Below, one piece after another: positions 30,947-34,267 of a stretch of DNA of 34,267 bases. This DNA comes from Paenibacillus sp. LHD-38 (GTDB lineage Bacteria > Bacillota > Bacilli > Paenibacillales > Paenibacillaceae), in contig NZ_JAVIFU010000059.1 of NCBI RefSeq assembly GCF_031157315.1, positions 1-34,267 on the forward strand, written 5' to 3'. The notes under the pieces were generated by a model that was not told the DNA's origin, did not search any database, and worked only from the letters and a program-made list of their open reading frames with translations. The stretch's first letter is position 1. Every line of letters begins with the position of its first letter. The position numbers and the translations under genes were made by a program.

Positions 30947-31321
30947 CTATGTTGTTGGGTAGTCACCCCAAAGTTCAATTGCATTTCCATCTGGGTCAAA
31001 AAACTTAAAGGACAAGCCTTGATAGTCTGTCAACTTTCCTACCTTAATACCCTTGTCTTTGAATTGCTGGTAAAGCAAATGGATATCCTCAGCCACAGTA
31101 AAGCCGTATGTTGCTTGTACACCATTAGTGTAATTCATATGCGAAGTAACTTTACCTTCATCATTAGGGATTAAGAATACCCGAACTCCTGATTCTGTTC
31201 TCAATTCTAGACAAATCGGGTCTTCAACCGCTAATTTAAAGCCGAGATGTTCTGAGTACCATTCCAAAGCCTGTTGAAGATTAGTTACAGGTATGTACTG
31301 GTAACTGGTTTTTAATTGCAT
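30947..31321 (-). CDS. VOC-family (glyoxalase/bleomycin-resistance-like) protein
   Basis: 124 residues, one VOC domain of two beta-alpha-beta-beta-beta units. YIPVTNLQQALEWYSEHLGF opens the first module; KFFDPDGNAIELWGDY closes the second and carries the usual metal-ligand Glu. May be a dioxygenase, glyoxalase or drug-binding protein. GGGAGG lies 8 bases before the ATG. Single-gene cassette between E28 and E29. Confidence 0.87.
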   Translation of the reverse strand: MQLKTSYQYIPVTNLQQALEWYSEHLGFKLAVEDPICLELRTESGVRVFLIPNDEGKVTSHMNYTNGVQATYGFTVAEDIHLLYQQFKDKGIKVGKLTDYQGLSFKFFDPDGNAIELWGDYPTT

Positions 31322-31378
31322 AGAATATCGCCTCCCATAATTGCTATATCCAAGTAAATACCACGTGTCTATTTAATT

Positions 31379-31463
31379 ACCTGCCCGTTACTTAAACGAT
31401 CAGGAGCAGGTCGCCGCGGCGCCTGCTCCAGTCATAATTATTGCGCTATCGTTCTCCGTTGAG
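31379..31463 (-). repeat. Array element E29
   Basis: Core 1 CCTGCCCGTTACTTAAAC, hairpin AGGAGCAGG / GCCTGCTCC, core 2 GCTATCGTTCTCCGTTGAGC, which has lost its stop codon so that the neighbouring gene reads through it. Confidence 0.85.
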
Positions 31464-31944
31464 CCCATGAGTTAAATTCTACCGCAGGGTTACCTGCGTA
31501 CGTAGTTTCTGAATATTCACCTTCCGAGTATTCTGAAATTGTCCTCGTCCAAAATGTTTTTGCAAGCGAATTTTTTTCCAACCAAGAAACACTCCATATT
31601 CCCTTAAACATCTCAAATGTTTTATATGCTACTTCTTTTCCAACTCCTTGCCTTCGGTACTTTCTTAAAATGAAAAACTCCGCTATTGAGAACTTGGGTA
31701 AATCGTCTGAAACTGAAATTTCCCTAACTAAAACAAACCCAGCCAGCTTCCCCGATACCATCACAAAGAAGGGATGCCGCCCGTCTTCAGTCCAGTAATG
31801 ATCTAGATATTTATAGTCAAAAAGGCCATATTCGTTAACATCATTATCGCTCTCATCCTCAAATTGGCTCATATCGTACTGATATAATTCCATTAGGTTT
31901 CGTAGTATTATTTTCTTTTCAGATGAAACCCTTAGAAGTTCCAT
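31438..31944 (-). CDS. GNAT acetyltransferase extended into a repeat element
   Basis: 168 residues. FSIAEFFILRKYRRQGVGKEVAYK carries motif A (RRQGVGKE); the C-terminal WLEKNSLAKTFWTR is motif B-like. AGGAGG lies before the ATG. The last ~10 residues (WAQRRTIAQ) are translated from core 2 of E29: where other cassettes have TTGAACTAACGG this one has CTCAACGGAG, so the stop moved to 31438. Activity should not depend on this tail. Cassette between E29 and E30. Confidence 0.88.
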   Translation of the reverse strand: MELLRVSSEKKIILRNLMELYQYDMSQFEDESDNDVNEYGLFDYKYLDHYWTEDGRHPFFVMVSGKLAGFVLVREISVSDDLPKFSIAEFFILRKYRRQGVGKEVAYKTFEMFKGIWSVSWLEKNSLAKTFWTRTISEYSEGEYSETTYAGNPAVEFNSWAQRRTIAQ

Positions 31945-32022
31945 GCTAAATCCACCTCCTAATAAACCTCCTAATAAAGTACTACGTTATTCCATGTTAT
32001 TCCTAATCCGATTCTTTCGCAT

Positions 32023-32105
32023 TACTGCCAGATAGCACAGCCTGGCTGCCGATCGATCCTGCTGAAGCCTCGTGATGTACGGTATTGAGCTCTTCTCTGT
32101 TGGCG
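32023..32105 (-). repeat. Strongly decayed array element E30
   Basis: TACTGCCAGATAGCACAG resembles core 1, GAGCTCTTCTCTGTTGG a degenerate core 2, with a GC-rich middle (CTGGCTGCCGATCGATCC). Recognised mainly by position between two cassette genes. Confidence 0.45.
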
Positions 32106-32112
32106 GTATGAT

Positions 32113-32577
32113 TCAATATCCTAAGAGCAATTCAAATTCAATTTCGTGTCGAATTGGTATCCCATCAAATCCTGCCATGGGTATTGATGGCTTTATTTTT
32201 CTTGCTTCTGTGATGGCGTTTTGATGAACTGCTTTCATGTCAAATCCTCTTTTTTGATAAAAACGAATAGTCCTTATATTATCATTTGAAGTAATCATCC
32301 ATACACGGTTACAGTTTTGTTCCCTCGCTGCTGATATAACTAAATCAATCAGTTTAGTTCCGATACCTTGACCCCCAACTTTGCTGTCGAGGGACACGAT
32401 TTCGCAATCGCCTTCACTTATGTGGAAGGTTATCATTCCTTTTATTTCATCACCAATTAATACTACATACCCTGGCAATTTATTTATTGAATGTACTTGC
32501 CCTCTGGATACAATGATTGATCCTCTAAACTTGATTGCTTCCGCTCTTAGCTTTTCATCAATTGCTTTTATTACCAT
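32113..32577 (-). CDS. GNAT N-acetyltransferase
   Basis: 154 residues. Compact GNAT: IKGMITFHISEGDCEIVSLD strands, motif A VGGQGIGTKLIDLVI, and NIRTIRFYQKRGFDMKAVH as the motif B helix and strand. The C-terminal PIRHEIEFEL is typical of the family. Acceptor unknown. GGAGG lies upstream of ATG 32577. Confidence 0.88.
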   Translation of the reverse strand: MVIKAIDEKLRAEAIKFRGSIIVSRGQVHSINKLPGYVVLIGDEIKGMITFHISEGDCEIVSLDSKVGGQGIGTKLIDLVISAAREQNCNRVWMITSNDNIRTIRFYQKRGFDMKAVHQNAITEARKIKPSIPMAGFDGIPIRHEIEFELLLGY

Positions 32578-32672
32578 CCGATTTTCCTCCAGTGACTTAA
32601 AGAGCCAGCAAGAATTAAGTATCTGGAATTAATTGTATCATAACAGACCATCCAAAACGACTAATATTGCGT

Positions 32673-32750
32673 TAAACTGCCCGTTTGTTGAGTGAAGGGC
32701 TTCCACGCGGCAGCCCTTCGGCATTGAACTATTGTGTCCCGTTAGCTGAA
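32673..32750 (-). repeat. Array element E31 (GAAGGGCT class)
   Basis: Core 1 AAACTGCCCGTTTGTTGA, hairpin GAAGGGCTTCC / GGCAGCCCTTC around ACGC, core 2 ACTATTGTGTCCCGTTAGC. Confidence 0.9.
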
Positions 32751-33281
32751 TTATTTTTGCTTTATATGGTAGAGAACATGTTTATTTAAAGGACTATCTT
32801 TCTCAACTTTCGGGTGATTAAACATTTTAATAAAACTCATACCGATTTTTATCATTACTTTTTTCGATGGCGCATTAACATCCGCTGTAAAACTATAAAC
32901 ATCATGAAAACCCAATTTGTTAAATCCATATTGTAAACAGACTGCCGCCCCCTCGGTTGCATACCCTTTTCCCCACGCCTCTTTTTTTAGTCGCCATCCA
33001 ATTTCAATACATGGTGTAAAATCAGCCTCAAATGTTGTCCTATGAAATCCTATAAATCCTATAAACTCTTTATTCTCCTTTACTTCGACGGCATATAACC
33101 CAAAACCACATTCCTTAAATTCGGATAGAACTGATTTATAGAATGCATATGTTTCTTCCGTTGATAAGGTTTTAGGAAAATATTTCATAACCTGTTCATC
33201 TGCATTTAGTCGACTAAACGGCTCTAAGTCTGTTTTTTCCCAGTCACGCAATTGCAATCTCGATGTTTCTAAATATATCAT
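32751..33281 (-). CDS. GNAT acetyltransferase, RimJ/RimL type
   Basis: 176 residues. Acetyltransf_3-type: LETSRLQLRDWEKTDLEPF at the N-terminus, IGWRLKKEAWGKGYATEGA (motif A) in the middle, and SFTADVNAPSKKVMIKIGM towards the end. Members modify ribosomal protein N-termini or small molecules. GGAGGTG lies 5 bases before the ATG; the TAA stop is a few bases before core 2 of E31. It is the last intact gene of the array before the DinB remnant. Confidence 0.9.
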   Translation of the reverse strand: MIYLETSRLQLRDWEKTDLEPFSRLNADEQVMKYFPKTLSTEETYAFYKSVLSEFKECGFGLYAVEVKENKEFIGFIGFHRTTFEADFTPCIEIGWRLKKEAWGKGYATEGAAVCLQYGFNKLGFHDVYSFTADVNAPSKKVMIKIGMSFIKMFNHPKVEKDSPLNKHVLYHIKQK

Positions 33282-33312
33282 TTTACACCTCCGAAAGATG
33301 TTCTTATCGGAC

Positions 33313-33403
33313 GAACTATCCTGCCAGTTAGTGAAAAAAGGCAGCCATACTTCTGGCAGGCTGCCGTCGTGTCTTTATTCCGTCGTTCCCCGAGGGAGCT
33401 TAA
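33313..33403 (-). repeat. Array element E32
   Basis: Core 1 ACTATCCTGCCAGTTAGTGA, hairpin GGCAGCC / GGCTGCC with a larger loop, core 2 decayed to GTCGTTCCCCGAGGGAGC. Confidence 0.8.
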
Positions 33404-33411
33404 CTCCAAAT

Positions 33412-33872
33412 CTAAAACAACCCTCTTCCAATAACATTGGCTGATACTGGTTGAAACCCAAGATCTCTTACCCATATTGATAGTTGACCCATATGATGAA
33501 TTTCATGGGCAATCACATGACGCAAGATTTCACCTTTGGTGTAACGTCCTTCCGTCCATGGTACGGTCACAATTTCGTGTTCAAAATCGTTTTCCATGTT
33601 TCAAGGAACAGCTGTATTTCGGTTCTCCAAGAACCTGAAAGATCCCGTAATTGCTGAATAGACTTGTATTTATCATATTGCACTTGTATATCTGGTTTTC
33701 TCTGAATTCCACGAATCCAGCTATATTACACATCTACAATATGAAATAGTGTATATAGAATACCACCTACTCCACCAATACTTTTACGCATCAACTCATC
33801 ATCTGAAATTTGCTTACACAATTCAAACCATTCATCTCTTACCATCCAGTTATACCGAAAGAAATTTATCAA
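33412..33872 (-). pseudogene. DinB-family protein, broken by a stop and a frameshift
   Basis: TTG 33872, with GGGAG 9 bases upstream, opens INFFRYNWMVRDEWFELCKQ, a DinB/DUF664-type four-helix protein with the YNW...RDEW start and the metal-ligand His in YTLFHIVDV. A nonsense TAA follows (where HIVDVEYSWIRGIQ is expected), and near 33596 a one-base deletion shifts frame before MENDFEHEIVTV. The C-terminal half carries the second metal site HVIAHEIHHMGQLS. DinB proteins often act as thiol-dependent transferases. Not functional as sequenced. Confidence 0.75.
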
Positions 33873-33955
33873 CTCATGCCACTCCCGAATAATTACAGAT
33901 TTATTCCTCGGATTATAGATTCGTGTCTAAAAACAAAATCCCTCTGTTATTAAGC

Positions 33956-33991
33956 AAATCTGCCAGTTAGCGTAAAGAAGGGCTACCAAAC
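33956..33991 (-). repeat. Array element E33, left half only
   Basis: Core 1 AATCTGCCAGTTAGCGTAA and the hairpin arm GAAGGGCTACC. The element is cut in its loop by the IS end at 33992/33994. Confidence 0.8.
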
Positions 33992-34035
33992 GGCCAATGT
34001 CATTTAGTTAAGGCGCAGGTCCAAATATCAAGAAA

Positions 34036-34074
34036 AAGAGCAGGTTATCGAAAAAGATAGCCCGCTCTTTTTTT
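34036..34074. terminator. Terminator-like hairpin inside the IS left end
   Basis: AGAGC.GG.TATC pairs with GATA.CC.GCTCT around GAAAAA, then seven Ts. Upstream of the transposase it would block transcription entering from the array. Confidence 0.75.
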
Positions 34075-34154
34075 GTACGAAAAAGAGAAATAAGACTTGA
34101 CAAATAGGTATAAATGTGTGGCGAAGCCCCTTGAAAAACGAGGAGGTAACGCCA

Positions 34155-34267
34155 ATGAATGAGTACGCAAATTCGCTAAAACAAACGCTGACATCCCTCA
34201 TACGAGAAATGTCAGCCGCACCAGCACCTTATGTCAAAAACCCTGAAAAAGATTTTACCCGAAAGAA
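34155..34267 (+). CDS. IS4-family transposase, N-terminal fragment
   Basis: 37 codons visible: MNEYANSLKQTLTSLIREMS, AAPAPYVKNPEKDFTRK, cut by the window edge. AGGAGGT (34141-34147) lies 7 bases before the ATG. The KNPEKDFTRKR-type N-terminus is what I associate with DDE transposases of IS4-like elements in Bacillota; the catalytic domain lies outside the window, so the family call rests on this short segment. Confidence 0.65.
   Translation, partial: MNEYANSLKQTLTSLIREMSAAPAPYVKNPEKDFTRK

Larger units (their letters stand above)
33992..34267 (+). mobile_element. Left end of an IS4-like insertion sequence
   Basis: Terminal inverted repeat (GG)CCAATGTCATTTAGTT at 33992-34009, shared in inverted orientation with the IS end at 105-122. 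A read-in terminator and the start of a transposase gene follow. The element runs off the window. Confidence 0.75.

Noticed and set aside
121..33991. CRISPR array as an explanation of the regular repeats
   Set aside because: Repeats are spaced by whole genes, not 30-40 bp spacers, are imperfect, contain internal hairpins, and there are no cas genes.
121..33991. Repeats as ordinary rho-independent terminators or REP/BIME elements
   Set aside because: The conserved parts are the two cores outside the hairpin, T runs do not follow the stems, and real terminators (e.g. 20946-20980, 23448-23470) occur separately next to elements.
121..33991. Repeats as MITEs of an insertion sequence
   Set aside because: Outer ends are direct repeats of the core with no terminal inverted repeat plus target duplication, and the duplicated unit includes a gene and a single element.
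34098..34115. TTGACA and TATAAA as the transposase promoter
   Set aside because: They are separated by only 6 bases, too close to act together.

Overview
The window looks like an accessory-gene array from a Bacillota genome, most likely Paenibacillaceae. The pointers are low GC, strong AGGAGG-type ribosome sites with frequent TTG/GTG starts, a copper-amine-oxidase 'stalk' domain pseudogene, an Rpn nuclease locus, a CheY remnant and a DUF2332 protein. There is no core-genome operon, and I recognised no tRNA or rRNA.

The main feature is an integron-like cassette array. From about 121 to 33991 the genes are mostly single, unrelated and on the minus strand. They include GNATs, small kinases, HIT and NUDIX hydrolases, a HAD and a histidine phosphatase, GrpB, YdcF, a P1 peptidase, an orphan HisB, an orphan PyrE, a methyltransferase, VOC and DUF2332 proteins, small membrane and secreted proteins, and unknowns. 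Between almost every pair lies a ~75-95 bp element. It has two direct copies of a core (AACTATCCTGCCCGTTAG and AACTATCGTTACCCGTTAG, each followed by CTTAA-like sequence) flanking a hairpin. The hairpin's sequence changes from element to element while its structure is kept. I count about 23 two-core elements and about 13 partial or decayed ones. In gene orientation the element lies just 3' of each gene and sometimes supplies its stop codon, as attC does in an integron cassette. One cassette (gene plus element) is present twice, at about 10590-11360 and 18910-19680, and the copies begin and end inside cores. No recombinase gene is in the window.

Layout. 1-120: right end of an IS4-like element. 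121-4116: first cassettes. 4117-6758: complete group II intron inserted inside one element's core. 6777-10050: non-array island with a stalk-domain pseudogene and a plus-strand Rpn toxin locus followed by three tandem copies of its C-terminal (antitoxin-like) tail. 10051-22620: the densest part of the array. 22621-30230: looser stretch with mixed strands, a run of secreted proteins and lipoproteins (several frameshifted), a DJ-1/PfpI protein, a CheY fragment and zinc-ribbon proteins. 30231-33991: cassettes rich in GNAT acetyltransferases plus a broken DinB gene. 33992-34267: left end of an IS4-like element with the start of its transposase. The two IS ends carry the same terminal sequence in inverted orientation, and both sit in the hairpin loop of an array element.

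Expression appears to be per cassette. Several units carry their own promoter just inside the element (hisB, methyltransferase). The methyltransferase unit also has a leader peptide and mutually exclusive hairpins, like antibiotic-responsive attenuators. Many genes are broken, often in homopolymer runs, so the array is either decaying or affected by some indel sequencing error.
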